Shown one piece after another: positions 25,602-33,826 of a stretch of DNA of 64,000 nt. Source of the DNA: Flavobacteriales bacterium (GTDB lineage Bacteria > Bacteroidota > Bacteroidia > Flavobacteriales_F > PHOS-HE28). Location: the NCBI GenBank assembly GCA_020635655.1, contig JACJZI010000010.1, positions 1 through 64,000 of the forward strand, read 5' to 3'. Under the pieces are notes generated by a model. That model did no database searches and had not been told where the DNA came from. It worked only from the letters and a program-made list of their open reading frames with translations. The translations under genes and the position numbers were made by a program. Positions within the stretch are counted from its first letter, which is position 1, and each line of letters starts with the position of its first letter.

Positions 25602-27362
25602 ATGAAGAAGCGACTTGTCGATCCGGTGGAGTTGGCCAAGGCGAGCCACATGCGTCCCGGCGACCCCCGATTGGCCATTTTCAGGGAGGTGAGCGGCCTG
25701 AACAAGTTGCAACAGATGTACGAGCTCATCGGGGACCTGTCCGATGATGCCTTCATCCAGGCCCTGTTCCGCGAGCTGGACCTTCACATCGAGGTGACCC
25801 CGGAGGACGTTGCGCGAGTTCCGAGCGAGGGGGGCGTGGCCCTGGTGGCCAACCATCCCTATGGGGCGATCGATGGACTGGCGATGCTGCATGTGCTCAA
25901 CACCGTTCGGCCCGATCTGAAGGTGATGGCCAATTTCATGTTGCAACAGCTCGAGCCGCTCAAGGAGCGGTTCATCGGGGTCAATCCTTTCGAGCGGGTC
26001 AAGGACCGGACGAGCTTCCAAGGCATGCGGGGCGCGTTGGCCCACATGGCGGGTGGCGGTGCGTTGGGTGTCTTCCCGGCCGGGGAGGTCAGCAGCTATC
26101 GCACCGAGGTGAAGGGCGTGGCCGATCCCCGCTGGAAGACACCCGTGATCAAGCTGATCCGCAATGCCAACGTGCCCGTGGTGCCGGTGTGGTTCGATGG
26201 CTCCAACAGCCTCATCTTCCACATGCTGGGCATGATCCATCCCAACCTGCGCACGCTGGCCCTGCCCAAGGAAATGCTTCGGATGCGCGGGCGTGCGGTA
26301 AGGCTCCGGATCGGGAAACCGATCGCGGCCAGGGATGTCCAGGCCTTTACCGATACCGAGCGGCTTGGCCGATTCCTGCGGGCCAAGACCTATGCATTGG
26401 GTTCGGGTGTGCAGGTGCGGCACGAGCAATTCCGTCCCCTGTTCTTTCCCAGTCAACCCAAGGAGATCGCCGCACCCATCGACCCGACCGTGCAACGTGC
26501 GGAAGTGGAGGCGCTGGCCGATGCCCGCATCAGTTCACAAGGCGAGTTCGACCTGTACCTCACGCCGAGCGAACGTATCCCCAACGTGTTGCGCGAGATC
26601 GGGCGGCTGCGGGAGATCACTTTCCGCTCCGTGGGCGAGGGAACCAACAAGGCCATCGACCTGGACGAGTACGATCTGTACTACGACCACCTGGTGCTCT
26701 GGGACAGGGAGCAGGGGCGGATCGCCGGGGCCTACCGCGTGGGCGATGGCAGGCGCATCATGCGCCGCTATGGCAAGCGTGGCTTCTACACGCACACCCT
26801 GTTCCGGATGGAGCGTGGCATGGAGAAGGTCCTCGGCCAGAGCTTTGAGCTCGGACGCAGTTTCGTTGCCCAGGAGTACCAGAAGCACCGGCTTCCGCTC
26901 TTCCTGCTTTGGCGTGGATTGCTCATCCACATCATGAACAATCCGGACCACCGGTACCTCATCGGACCGGTGAGCATCAGCGGGAGCTATACCCGGTTGT
27001 CGCGGGCATTGATCATCGATTTCGTGCGTCAGCACTATTACGATGAGGAAATGGCCCAACTGATCCGCCCGCGCAACAAGTTCCGGGTGAAGAACGAGAA
27101 GGCCGACAGTGCAGCACTATTGGAGGCGGCCGCGGACCTGAAGAAACTGGACCGGATCATCGCCGATGTCGAGCCCAAGGGGGCCACTGTCCCGATCCTG
27201 CTCAAGAAGTACCTGCTGTTGAACGCCCGGATCGTCGGCTTCAACCGGGATCCCCGTTTCAACGACGCGCTTGACGGCCTGATGGTCCTGGACCTGACCA
27301 AGGTGCCTGAACGTGTGATCGAGGACCTGAAGAAGGGCATGGCCGACCAGGCCGCCGTCTAG
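25602..27362 (+). CDS. OlsF-like bifunctional acyltransferase (ornithine-type lipid synthesis)
   Basis: A 586-residue fusion. The N-terminal half is a PlsC-type O-acyltransferase with NHPYGAIDG (residues ~93-101, a variant of the NHxxxxD motif) and FPAGEVSSY as the later substrate motif. The C-terminal half resembles the GNAT-like OlsB/haemolysin-type N-acyltransferase (VLREIGRLREITFR, YDHLVLWDREQGRIAGAYRVG, LFRMERGMEKVLGQSFELGRSFV). This is the layout of OlsF, which makes ornithine lipids by two acylations in one protein in Flavobacterium and Serratia. The amino acid used here is inferred. Start at 25602 follows a -7 box. It overlaps the convergent gene by 4 nt. Confidence 0.82.
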   Translation: MKKRLVDPVELAKASHMRPGDPRLAIFREVSGLNKLQQMYELIGDLSDDAFIQALFRELDLHIEVTPEDVARVPSEGGVALVANHPYGAIDGLAMLHVLNTVRPDLKVMANFMLQQLEPLKERFIGVNPFERVKDRTSFQGMRGALAHMAGGGALGVFPAGEVSSYRTEVKGVADPRWKTPVIKLIRNANVPVVPVWFDGSNSLIFHMLGMIHPNLRTLALPKEMLRMRGRAVRLRIGKPIAARDVQAFTDTERLGRFLRAKTYALGSGVQVRHEQFRPLFFPSQPKEIAAPIDPTVQRAEVEALADARISSQGEFDLYLTPSERIPNVLREIGRLREITFRSVGEGTNKAIDLDEYDLYYDHLVLWDREQGRIAGAYRVGDGRRIMRRYGKRGFYTHTLFRMERGMEKVLGQSFELGRSFVAQEYQKHRLPLFLLWRGLLIHIMNNPDHRYLIGPVSISGSYTRLSRALIIDFVRQHYYDEEMAQLIRPRNKFRVKNEKADSAALLEAAADLKKLDRIIADVEPKGATVPILLKKYLLLNARIVGFNRDPRFNDALDGLMVLDLTKVPERVIEDLKKGMADQAAV

Positions 27363-28150
27363 GCGAACACCGCAGCGGAAGCCTGAGGGACCGACCGTTC
27401 CACCGGTACGTGGTCCGTGCCGTGCACGTAAATGCGCCAACTTCCATCCCGGTATTCCAAGGCGCTCATGTGCTCCACCCAGTCGCCGGAGTTCATGTAG
27501 TGCACGCTGCCCTTCTCGGTGGATATCCGCCGTGAGCCGGGTTGATGGATGTGGCCGCAGACCACATGGTCGTGGCCATCGTGGATCGCGATCTCCGCAG
27601 CGGTGGCTTCGAAGTCGTTGATGTACTTGACCGCCCGTTTCACGCTGTTCTTGATCTTCTTGCTGAAGCTCATCCGGGGGTGGCCGGTCATCTCCAATAC
27701 CCGGTTCACCACGTTGTTGGTGCGGATCAGGAGGTCGTACCCCCATCCGCCCAGTTTGGCCAGCCATTTCGCCGTGGTGACGGACGTGTCGAAGATGTCG
27801 CCGTGGAAGAACCAGTAGCGTTCACCGTCCAGGGTCAGTTCCAGCTTGTCCACCAGGTGGAGGTTCCCGAGGCGGGACGGGCTGTAGCGGCGCAGGGCTT
27901 CATCGTGGTTGCCGGTGATGTAGTACACCGGCACCTTGGCCGCCAGCTTCAACAGCCGCTTGAGCACCTGCATGTGGGTCTTGGGGAAGTAGCGCTTCTT
28001 GAACTGCCAGATGTCGATGATGTCCCCGTTCAGGATCACCATCCGGGGCCTGACCGACCGCAGATACTCCAGCAGTTCCTTCGCCCGGCAGCCGTAAGTG
28101 CCCAGATGCAGATCGCTCAGGACCAGCAGATCGAGCTCGCGCTTCTTCAT
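27359..28150 (-). CDS. LpxH-like metallophosphoesterase
   Basis: Calcineurin-type phosphoesterase of 263 residues close to UDP-2,3-diacylglucosamine hydrolase. Metal-binding motifs are in order: LSDLHLG (DxH, residues ~12-18), NGDIID (GD), TGNHDE (GNHD), a late HDGHDHVVCGHIHQPG (GHxH) and the distal FFHGDIFD. In lipid A synthesis LpxH releases UMP, but many Bacteroidota carry extra paralogues, so the role is open. The frame is open to 28228; MKKRELDLLVLSDLH at 28150 is the best start, 8 nt after GAATTTTG (28166-28159). It faces the acyltransferase gene tail to tail. Confidence 0.82.
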   Translation of the reverse strand: MKKRELDLLVLSDLHLGTYGCRAKELLEYLRSVRPRMVILNGDIIDIWQFKKRYFPKTHMQVLKRLLKLAAKVPVYYITGNHDEALRRYSPSRLGNLHLVDKLELTLDGERYWFFHGDIFDTSVTTAKWLAKLGGWGYDLLIRTNNVVNRVLEMTGHPRMSFSKKIKNSVKRAVKYINDFEATAAEIAIHDGHDHVVCGHIHQPGSRRISTEKGSVHYMNSGDWVEHMSALEYRDGSWRIYVHGTDHVPVERSVPQASAAVFA

Positions 28151-28158
28151 CCTGGTGG

Positions 28159-28166
28159 CAAAATTC
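28159..28166 (-). promoter_or_regulatory. -7-like box upstream of the phosphoesterase gene
   Basis: GAATTTTG on the minus strand, one base from TAnnTTTG, 8 nt before the ATG at 28150. The identical octamer stands upstream of the divergent gene at 28260. Confidence 0.4.
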
Positions 28167-28244
28167 GACCCGTGCATATGCCCCGAACGTTGGATCCATG
28201 TTAAGTCGATGGATTTTTCCCGTCGCATGTGTTGATGGAGTGCG

Positions 28245-28252
28245 GAATTTTG
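28245..28252 (+). promoter_or_regulatory. -7-like box upstream of the CoA-binding protein gene
   Basis: GAATTTTG, 7 nt before the ATG at 28260, is the mirror of the box at 28159-28166 in this divergent region. Confidence 0.4.
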
Positions 28253-28259
28253 TGGTGTG

Positions 28260-28625
28260 ATGGAGACCCGAACGACCCTGGTGCTTGGTGCCAGCTTGCG
28301 CGTGGACCGCTATTCCAACCTGGCGGTGCGCCGGTTGAAGGAGCATGGCAAGGTTGTCATTGCGGTCGGCCTGCGGGAAGGGACGATCGACGGTGTGCCG
28401 GTCGTCCGGGAGATCCCGACGGGAACCCCGATCGATACGGTGACGCTCTACTTGAACGCGGCGAACCAGATGCCGTTGGAGGAGCACATCCTGGCATTGC
28501 ATCCCCGCCGGATCATCTTCAACCCGGGTGCTGAGAACGACCATCTCGCGATGCGCGCCCAGGCTTCGGGCATCGCGGTGGTGGAGGGATGCACCCTGGT
28601 GATGCTGTCCGTGGGTACCTATTGA
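28260..28625 (+). CDS. CoA-binding domain protein (YccU-like)
   Basis: A 121-residue Rossmann-fold protein of the CoA_binding_2 family. TLVLGASLRVDRYSNLAVRRL is the N-terminal dinucleotide/CoA-binding loop. GVPVVREIPTG and DTVTLYLNAANQMPLEEHIL follow, and the end RIIFNPGAENDHLAMRAQASGIAVVEGCTLVML is typical, with the conserved Asn, Pro, Gly and late Cys. Members bind CoA; no reaction is established. A GTG at 28257 is adjacent, but the ATG is preferred. It overlaps the convergent aminotransferase gene by 7 nt. Confidence 0.8.
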   Translation: METRTTLVLGASLRVDRYSNLAVRRLKEHGKVVIAVGLREGTIDGVPVVREIPTGTPIDTVTLYLNAANQMPLEEHILALHPRRIIFNPGAENDHLAMRAQASGIAVVEGCTLVMLSVGTY

Positions 28626-29803
28626 TCGGCACAACCGGAGCGGAGCACGGCGCAGGCCTGGTCCACTTGGTCCGGCGTGATCGACAACGGCGGTGCGATG
28701 CGGAACGCGGTGGGGCAGCTGAGGAACCAGAAGCCGAGCACGCCCTGGTCCAACGAACCGTGCACCGCCCGTTGCACACGGTCGCCATCGCCAAGCTCCG
28801 CGGCGAGCATGAGCCCGGTGCCGCGCACCTCTTCGACGGCCGCATGTTGGAGGCCTTGCTTGAAGTGCTCGCCCATCCGCGCGGCGTTCGCGATCAGGTC
28901 CTCTTCCAGCAGCACTTCCAAAGCGGCCAGACCGGCGACGCAGGGCAGGGGATGTCCCCCGAACGTGGTGATATGCCCGAGGACAGGGTCGTGCGTGAGC
29001 AGATCCATCCGTTCGCGGGAACTGATGAAGGCGCCCATCGGCAGACCGCCGCCCAGTGCCTTGCCCAACACCAGGATGTCCGGCACCACACCGAAATGTT
29101 CGAAGGCGAAGAGCTTCCCGGTCCGCCCGAACCCGGTCTGCACCTCATCGAAGATCAGCAGCGCGCCGACGGACGTGCAGCGCTCGCGCAAGGCCTGCAT
29201 CCATGCCTGGTCCGGTATGCGCACTCCCGCATCCCCCTGGACCGGTTCCACGACGACGCAAGCAGTATCGTTGGTGATCCGGTCCAGTTCCCCGATATCG
29301 TTGAAGGTCAGGTGGTCCACGTCGGGGAGCAGGGGGAGGTTGCGGTAGCGCTTCGCCGCATTATCCGTAAGGCTCAGGGAACCATGCGTACTTCCGTGGT
29401 AGCTCTTGCGGAAGCCTATCAGGCGTGTGCGACCGGTGGCGCGCTTGGCCAGTTTCACCGCGGCCTCGATCGCCTCCGTGCCGCTGTTCACGAAGTAGGC
29501 GCTGTCCAGCCCATCGGGCAGCAGTCCGGTCAACCGTTCGGCATAGCGCACCTGCGGTTCCTGGATGAATTCACCGTAGGGGATCACATGCAGGTACCGA
29601 TCGAGCTGCTCGCGAATGGCCTGCACGACGCGCGGATGGCGGTGGCCCACGTTGTTCACGGCAAGGCCGGCGACAAGGTCGAGATAGCGCTTGCCGCTGC
29701 GGTCCGTCAACCAACAGCCCTCGGCATGGACGATGTCCAGGGCCAGGGGCTGGGGACTGGTCTGCGCGAGATGATCGAGGAAGGCCCGGTGCAGTGCGTC
29801 CAT
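28619..29803 (-). CDS. Class III PLP-dependent aminotransferase (ArgD/RocD-like)
   Basis: Fold-type I aminotransferase of 394 residues. LAVNNVGHRHPRVVQAI, FVNSGTEAIEAAVKLAKRATGRTRLIGF (PLP-phosphate loop), SYHGSTHG, VVVEPVQGDAG, LIFDEVQTGFGRTG (with the Asp contacting the PLP pyridine nitrogen) and LVLGKALGGGLPMGAF (Schiff-base Lys) are all present. The family includes acetylornithine, ornithine and 4-aminobutyrate aminotransferases; the sequence alone does not separate them. It lies last in a long same-strand run starting with the transketolase, 26 nt after the Spy-like gene. Confidence 0.88.
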   Translation of the reverse strand: MDALHRAFLDHLAQTSPQPLALDIVHAEGCWLTDRSGKRYLDLVAGLAVNNVGHRHPRVVQAIREQLDRYLHVIPYGEFIQEPQVRYAERLTGLLPDGLDSAYFVNSGTEAIEAAVKLAKRATGRTRLIGFRKSYHGSTHGSLSLTDNAAKRYRNLPLLPDVDHLTFNDIGELDRITNDTACVVVEPVQGDAGVRIPDQAWMQALRERCTSVGALLIFDEVQTGFGRTGKLFAFEHFGVVPDILVLGKALGGGLPMGAFISSRERMDLLTHDPVLGHITTFGGHPLPCVAGLAALEVLLEEDLIANAARMGEHFKQGLQHAAVEEVRGTGLMLAAELGDGDRVQRAVHGSLDQGVLGFWFLSCPTAFRIAPPLSITPDQVDQACAVLRSGCADQ

Positions 29804-29829
29804 GTGGACGCGAAGTTCGGGCGTTGCCG

Positions 29830-30354
29830 TCAGCCGCCGTTGGGCGCATGACGACGCATGCCTCCGGGCGGGGGACCATCGCGACCGGTCCCCTGGTCGC
29901 GCAGACGTTTCAGCAGTTCGCGGTTGAAATCCCTTTCGGCCTTGAAGAGTTGCAGGGTCTTCTGTGCGCCGACCGTCCTCTTGAACTCAGCGGTGTACTT
30001 CTTCCGGATGTCCAGGTCGCGCTGGCGGAAGCCCAGTTCGCGGTCGATCATCTGTGACGCATCGCTCTCGGAGAGGTCCTCGATGCGACCCTTCATCGAG
30101 CGGTGGTATTCCCGCATCTCCTTGCGGGCGTCCTCCAGTTCCTTGTCGTACTGGTTGTACACCGGCCAGAACTTCTGGGCCTCCTCGGGGCTGAGGTCCA
30201 TCTTGCGTGTGAGGTAGGCGCTTTTCTGAGCCTTGATCTCCTCGAGGCGGTCCTCGGGGATCGGCGGTCCATCGTCCTCCTGGGCCTGCAGCGGCACGGA
30301 TCCCAGCAGGGTGAGCGAGAAAAGACAGGTTTGGATGGCGCGTGCGTGCTTCAT
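29830..30354 (-). CDS. Spy/CpxP-like periplasmic helical protein
   Basis: A 174-residue exported helical protein. Signal peptide MKHARAIQTCLFSLTLLGSVPLQAQ. The mature part is charged and almost all helical, with KMDLSPEEAQKFWPVYNQYDKELEDARKE split around an LSPEEAQ motif reminiscent of the LTxxQ of Spy/CpxP sensors. A Pro/Gly-rich tail closes it. In Bacteroidota such proteins often follow an ECF sigma factor and its putative anti-sigma protein, as here; the start overlaps the preceding stop by 4 nt. A role in envelope stress sensing is inferred from this context. Confidence 0.72.
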   Translation of the reverse strand: MKHARAIQTCLFSLTLLGSVPLQAQEDDGPPIPEDRLEEIKAQKSAYLTRKMDLSPEEAQKFWPVYNQYDKELEDARKEMREYHRSMKGRIEDLSESDASQMIDRELGFRQRDLDIRKKYTAEFKRTVGAQKTLQLFKAERDFNRELLKRLRDQGTGRDGPPPGGMRRHAPNGG

Positions 30355-30803
30355 AGTGTGGTCAACAGTTCAGTGATGTCCGTCCCCTCGTCCTCGAAAT
30401 AGGCGACGATCTCCTCGTCGGTCAGGTCCGGCGCGGAGCCGAGAGCGGCTTGCGGATCCTCCTCGGCCAGGGCGGCGAAGGTGCCATCATCGTCCAGGAG
30501 CAGAAGGTCGTCCACGGTCGGTGCCGTTGTCGTATCCACGGCCGCCACCATGTTCTCGCTCGGTGCGTGATCCAATGCGAAGTACCGGATGAGCACGGCA
30601 AGGACCGCGACCAGGGGGAGGGCGATCACTGCCCGGCGCAATTGGAGCGGCCATCGGCCCGCGGGACGCGCGGTGACCTGCTGCTGGACCTGGTGCGGGA
30701 AGCGATCGAAGAACCCCTGCGGCACCTCGAAGGGATCGGTGCGGGGGATGCCGTGCAGCAGGGGTGCCTCCTGCTTCAGGCGTTCGCCATCGTATGCTTC
30801 CAT
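30351..30803 (-). CDS. Putative anti-sigma factor, single-pass membrane protein
   Basis: A 150-residue protein. An N-terminal cytosolic segment (about 55 residues, including FEVPQGFFDRFPHQVQQQV) precedes one transmembrane helix (AVIALPLVAVLAVLIRYFAL) and an acidic periplasmic tail with LTDEEIVAYFEDEG. The VPxGFFxxFPxxV pattern recurs in Bacteroidota proteins encoded next to ECF sigma factors. The gene follows the sigma factor by 30 nt and overlaps the Spy-like gene by 4 nt. The anti-sigma role is inferred from position and topology. The ATG at 30803 is preferred to the GTG at 30812. Confidence 0.65.
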   Translation of the reverse strand: MEAYDGERLKQEAPLLHGIPRTDPFEVPQGFFDRFPHQVQQQVTARPAGRWPLQLRRAVIALPLVAVLAVLIRYFALDHAPSENMVAAVDTTTAPTVDDLLLLDDDGTFAALAEEDPQAALGSAPDLTDEEIVAYFEDEGTDITELLTTL

Positions 30804-30833
30804 GTGGGTCACGGGAATAGGACGGGGGTCCCG

Positions 30834-31391
30834 TCATTTGGTTTGATCGGTCAGCCAGCGCTCGAGTTTCTTCACGGCAATGTGGTAGCTTGCCTTGAGC
30901 GCGCCCACGGACGTGCCGGTCACGGCGCTGATCTCCTCGTACTTCATCTCGTCGAAGTACTTCATGTTGAACACCGCCCGCTGCTTGTCCGGCAGGCGCA
31001 TCACAGCCGTTTGAAGTTTTCGCTGGATCGCATCCCCGCTGAAGTGTTCGCTGCTGTCCAACGTGGTCGTCAGCCGTTCGATCACCGCGTCCTCGCTCAC
31101 GAACAGTCCACGACGCATCCGCTTCAGGTGGGTGATGCTCTCGTTGTAGGCGATGCGATAGAGCCAGCTGAACAGCTGTGAATCCGCGCGGAAGTTGTCC
31201 AAGCCGTTCCACGCTTTTATGAAGGTGTTCTGCAGCACGTCCTGGGTCTCATCGTGGTCGGTGACCATTCGCCGGATGAACGCATAGAGCCGGCGCTGGT
31301 ATTGGCGCACCAGCAGGTTGAACGCATAATGACGGCTTTCCTCCTGGTGGAAGAGCGCGAGGAGTTCCTTGTCGGACATCGGCTCGCTCAT
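30834..31391 (-). CDS. ECF-type RNA polymerase sigma factor
   Basis: A 185-residue sigma-70 family factor with regions 2 and 4 only. Region 2 is NLLVRQYQRRLYAFIRRMV to DVLQNTFIKAWNGLDNF and FSWLYRIAYNESITHLKR. Region 4 is RLPDKQRAVFNMKYFDEMKYEEISAVTGTSVGALKASYHIAVKKLE in parts, with the helix-turn-helix near residues 148-172. It would direct transcription of a small stress regulon, probably including its own operon. It lies 30 nt after the transketolase C-half stop, so read-through from that unit is likely. Targets cannot be read from the sequence. Confidence 0.92.
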   Translation of the reverse strand: MSEPMSDKELLALFHQEESRHYAFNLLVRQYQRRLYAFIRRMVTDHDETQDVLQNTFIKAWNGLDNFRADSQLFSWLYRIAYNESITHLKRMRRGLFVSEDAVIERLTTTLDSSEHFSGDAIQRKLQTAVMRLPDKQRAVFNMKYFDEMKYEEISAVTGTSVGALKASYHIAVKKLERWLTDQTK

Positions 31392-31421
31392 CGCCGGTCC
31401 TTCAGGAGATGGATGATGGGT

Positions 31422-32378
31422 TCAGCCTTTGCGCCGTATGGCCCGTTCGGCGGCCGAAACGATGTCGGACGGTGCCAGGCCGTACTTGATCAGCAGTTGG
31501 TCCGGGGTGCCGCTCTCCCCGAAGGTGTCGTTCACCGCCACGAACTCCTGTGGCCGGGGCGCATGCAGGGCGAGCACCTGCGCGATGCTGTCGCCCAGGC
31601 CGCCATACCGATTGTGTTCCTCGCAACTGACCGCGCATCCCGTCCTTCCGACCGAACCTAGGACGGCTTCCACGTCCAGGGGTTTGATCGTGTGCATGTT
31701 GATCACCTCGGCGTGGACCCCCTTCTGTGCCAGCATTTCCGCGGCTTGCAAGGCCTGCCAGACCAGGTGCCCGCATGCGAAGATGCTGACATCCTTCCCT
31801 TGGACCAGGGTCTGCGCCTTGCCGATCGTGAACGGCAGGTCCTCGGGGATGAAGACGGGCCATTTCGGTCGGCCGAAACGGAGATACACCGGACCATCGA
31901 TCTCCGCGATGGCGAGGGTGGCCTGGCGGGTCTGGTCATGGTCCGCAGGGACCACCACGGTCATCCCGGGCAGCATCCTCATCAGGCCGATGTCCTCCAG
32001 GATCTGGTGCGTGGCGCCGTCCTCGCCCAGGGTCAGGCCGGCATGGCTGGCGCAGATCTTCACGTTCTTGCCGGTATAGGCGATGCTCTGGCGGATCTGG
32101 TCATAGACACGACCCGTGCTGAAGTTGGCGAAGGTGCCGGTGAAGGGGATCTTCCCGCCGATGGTGAGCCCCGCGGCCACGCCCATCATGTTCGCCTCCG
32201 CCACGCCGCATTGGAAGAAGCGGTCCGGGAACTTCTGAGCGAAAGCATCCATCTTGAGCGAACCGGTGAGGTCGGCACAAAGGGCCACCACCTCGTTGTT
32301 GGCCTCGCCGAGGGCGAGCAGGCCGGCTCCGAAACCGGAACGGGTGTCCTTGTGGGCGCGAACGGAAAAGGTGGGCAT
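31422..32378 (-). CDS. Transketolase, C-terminal half (pyrimidine-binding and C domains)
   Basis: The 318-residue C-terminal subunit of a split transketolase in the pentose phosphate pathway. MPTFSVRAHKDTRSGFG begins the Pyr domain. FFQCGVAEANMMGVAAGL contains the catalytic Glu that activates thiamine diphosphate. THQILEDIGLMRMLPGM and the C domain (AVSCEEHNRYGGLGDSIAQV) follow. Together with the N-half gene it would form an active enzyme. In most Bacteroidota the halves are adjacent; here a VWA protein gene lies between them, ending 5 nt before this start. The frame is open to 32546, but 32378 is the family-like start. Confidence 0.92.
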   Translation of the reverse strand: MPTFSVRAHKDTRSGFGAGLLALGEANNEVVALCADLTGSLKMDAFAQKFPDRFFQCGVAEANMMGVAAGLTIGGKIPFTGTFANFSTGRVYDQIRQSIAYTGKNVKICASHAGLTLGEDGATHQILEDIGLMRMLPGMTVVVPADHDQTRQATLAIAEIDGPVYLRFGRPKWPVFIPEDLPFTIGKAQTLVQGKDVSIFACGHLVWQALQAAEMLAQKGVHAEVINMHTIKPLDVEAVLGSVGRTGCAVSCEEHNRYGGLGDSIAQVLALHAPRPQEFVAVNDTFGESGTPDQLLIKYGLAPSDIVSAAERAIRRKG

Positions 32379-32383
32379 GATCT

Positions 32384-33826
32384 TCAGAAGTTGACTGTGA
32401 CGGACTGACCACTTTGGATGGTAACGTCCCTGGTGAGCGAGAGTTCGGTTCGGTGCGCATTGCGGCTGCGGTAGAGCACTTGGTAGTCGCCGGGCAGAAG
32501 CCGGAATTGGTCGCGCATGGTCGTGGGATCCAGGTCGACGACCCATTGCAGTTCGCTGCCCTTCTTCAGGAATACGGCGCCATCGCCAGGTGCCGAGCTT
32601 GCCACGTTCAGTACGCCGGGTTGCGGGACCTGCACCGTGTTCGTTCGGCTCTGGTCGATCCGCACGTCGTCGATCAACAAGCGCGGCAGAGTGAGCACCT
32701 CCAGGTCGTAGTTGCCGATCAGGTAGCGTTCCTGGGTGTTCATCGTCTGCACGTGGAGCGTGGTCAGGTTGTCCTTGCGGCGCACGATGCAGGGCGTGGC
32801 ATAGGGATCGGGCATGCCGCTACCCTGTTTGAGCTCCAAGGTGCCCTGTCCCGCGTCGACCCGGATCACATTGTGGATGCCGGGTTTCAAGGAAACGTTC
32901 TCCTGTTCGATCGGCGGGATGGTGTGTACGACCATGCGGTAGGTGAACACGGGGTCGATGCTCAAGGTATCGGGCTGGCCACGATCGTTGAGCGTATGTT
33001 CCAAGTGATAGCGCACGGCACCGGTCTTCTGATCGTAGAGCGTCACGGGCACGTTCGTTTCCGTGGGTCGGCCATCCGCGGCCAGCAGATCGATCTCGGC
33101 GGATGTGCTGTTCAACGCTTGCGTCACCACCACGTCCAGCACGTGGGCGAAGAGCTCCGGTGAGCTCGCATCGTAGTAGTTCCCCACGCACCTCAGGCTG
33201 TACTTCTGGCTGTCATCGAGGCCCACGCCGATGACGAACGGTTTCAGGACGATCCCTATGGCCTGAAGGGCGCGTGAAACGGCACAGGGATCCTCGTCGC
33301 AAGCCTCGATCCCATCGGTGATCAGGATGATGATGTTGCGGCAGTCCTTGCAAGGCGGGAAATCGTCCGCGGACCTTTGGAGGGAACGCGCGATGGGCGT
33401 GGTGCCCACGCAGCGGACCTGCTCCAGAACGGTTCGGATCTTCGGGATGGTGTTCTCCCCGAAAGGCACCTCCAATTTCGTGTCGTCGCAATCCTGATGG
33501 CCCGGTTCGATCGGCGTTTGGTGACCGTACAGGCGCAAGGCGATCTCCAGGTCGGGCTGCCCCTGCAGTTCCTCCAGGGACCTGAGGAGGAGCTCCCGGG
33601 CGGTGTTGATCTTGGGCTTGTTGCCCCAGAACGCGTTCATGCTGTTGCTCGCATCCATCACGAACAGCATACGGGTGAGGGGCTTCTTCTGCGCCGAGGC
33701 GGAAGTGCCGCTCAGGAGCATCAAGACCAGGGGCAGGACCCTGGTCCAGGGTGCGGTCCTGGAGCGGAGATCAGTAATCCCCAAGGGTCTCGGGCAATTG
33801 CGCCAACGCGCGAGCGGCCTGTTCAT
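32384..33826 (-). CDS. Exported VWA-domain protein
   Basis: A 480-residue exported protein. A signal-like hydrophobic stretch (VLPLVLMLLSGTSASAQ) precedes a von Willebrand A domain with intact MIDAS motif DASNSM (residues ~58-63), the TTPIARSL threonine loop and IILITDGIEACDEDPC. The later two thirds are beta-rich repeats (TLYDQKTGAVRYHLEH and similar), perhaps carrier or adhesion modules. The start is unclear: MNRPLARW at 33826 overlaps the transketolase N-half gene by 56 nt, and the next ATG leaves too short a signal peptide. Translation coupled to the upstream gene is likely. Its place between the two transketolase halves is odd. Confidence 0.8.
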   Translation of the reverse strand: MNRPLARWRNCPRPLGITDLRSRTAPWTRVLPLVLMLLSGTSASAQKKPLTRMLFVMDASNSMNAFWGNKPKINTARELLLRSLEELQGQPDLEIALRLYGHQTPIEPGHQDCDDTKLEVPFGENTIPKIRTVLEQVRCVGTTPIARSLQRSADDFPPCKDCRNIIILITDGIEACDEDPCAVSRALQAIGIVLKPFVIGVGLDDSQKYSLRCVGNYYDASSPELFAHVLDVVVTQALNSTSAEIDLLAADGRPTETNVPVTLYDQKTGAVRYHLEHTLNDRGQPDTLSIDPVFTYRMVVHTIPPIEQENVSLKPGIHNVIRVDAGQGTLELKQGSGMPDPYATPCIVRRKDNLTTLHVQTMNTQERYLIGNYDLEVLTLPRLLIDDVRIDQSRTNTVQVPQPGVLNVASSAPGDGAVFLKKGSELQWVVDLDPTTMRDQFRLLPGDYQVLYRSRNAHRTELSLTRDVTIQSGQSVTVNF

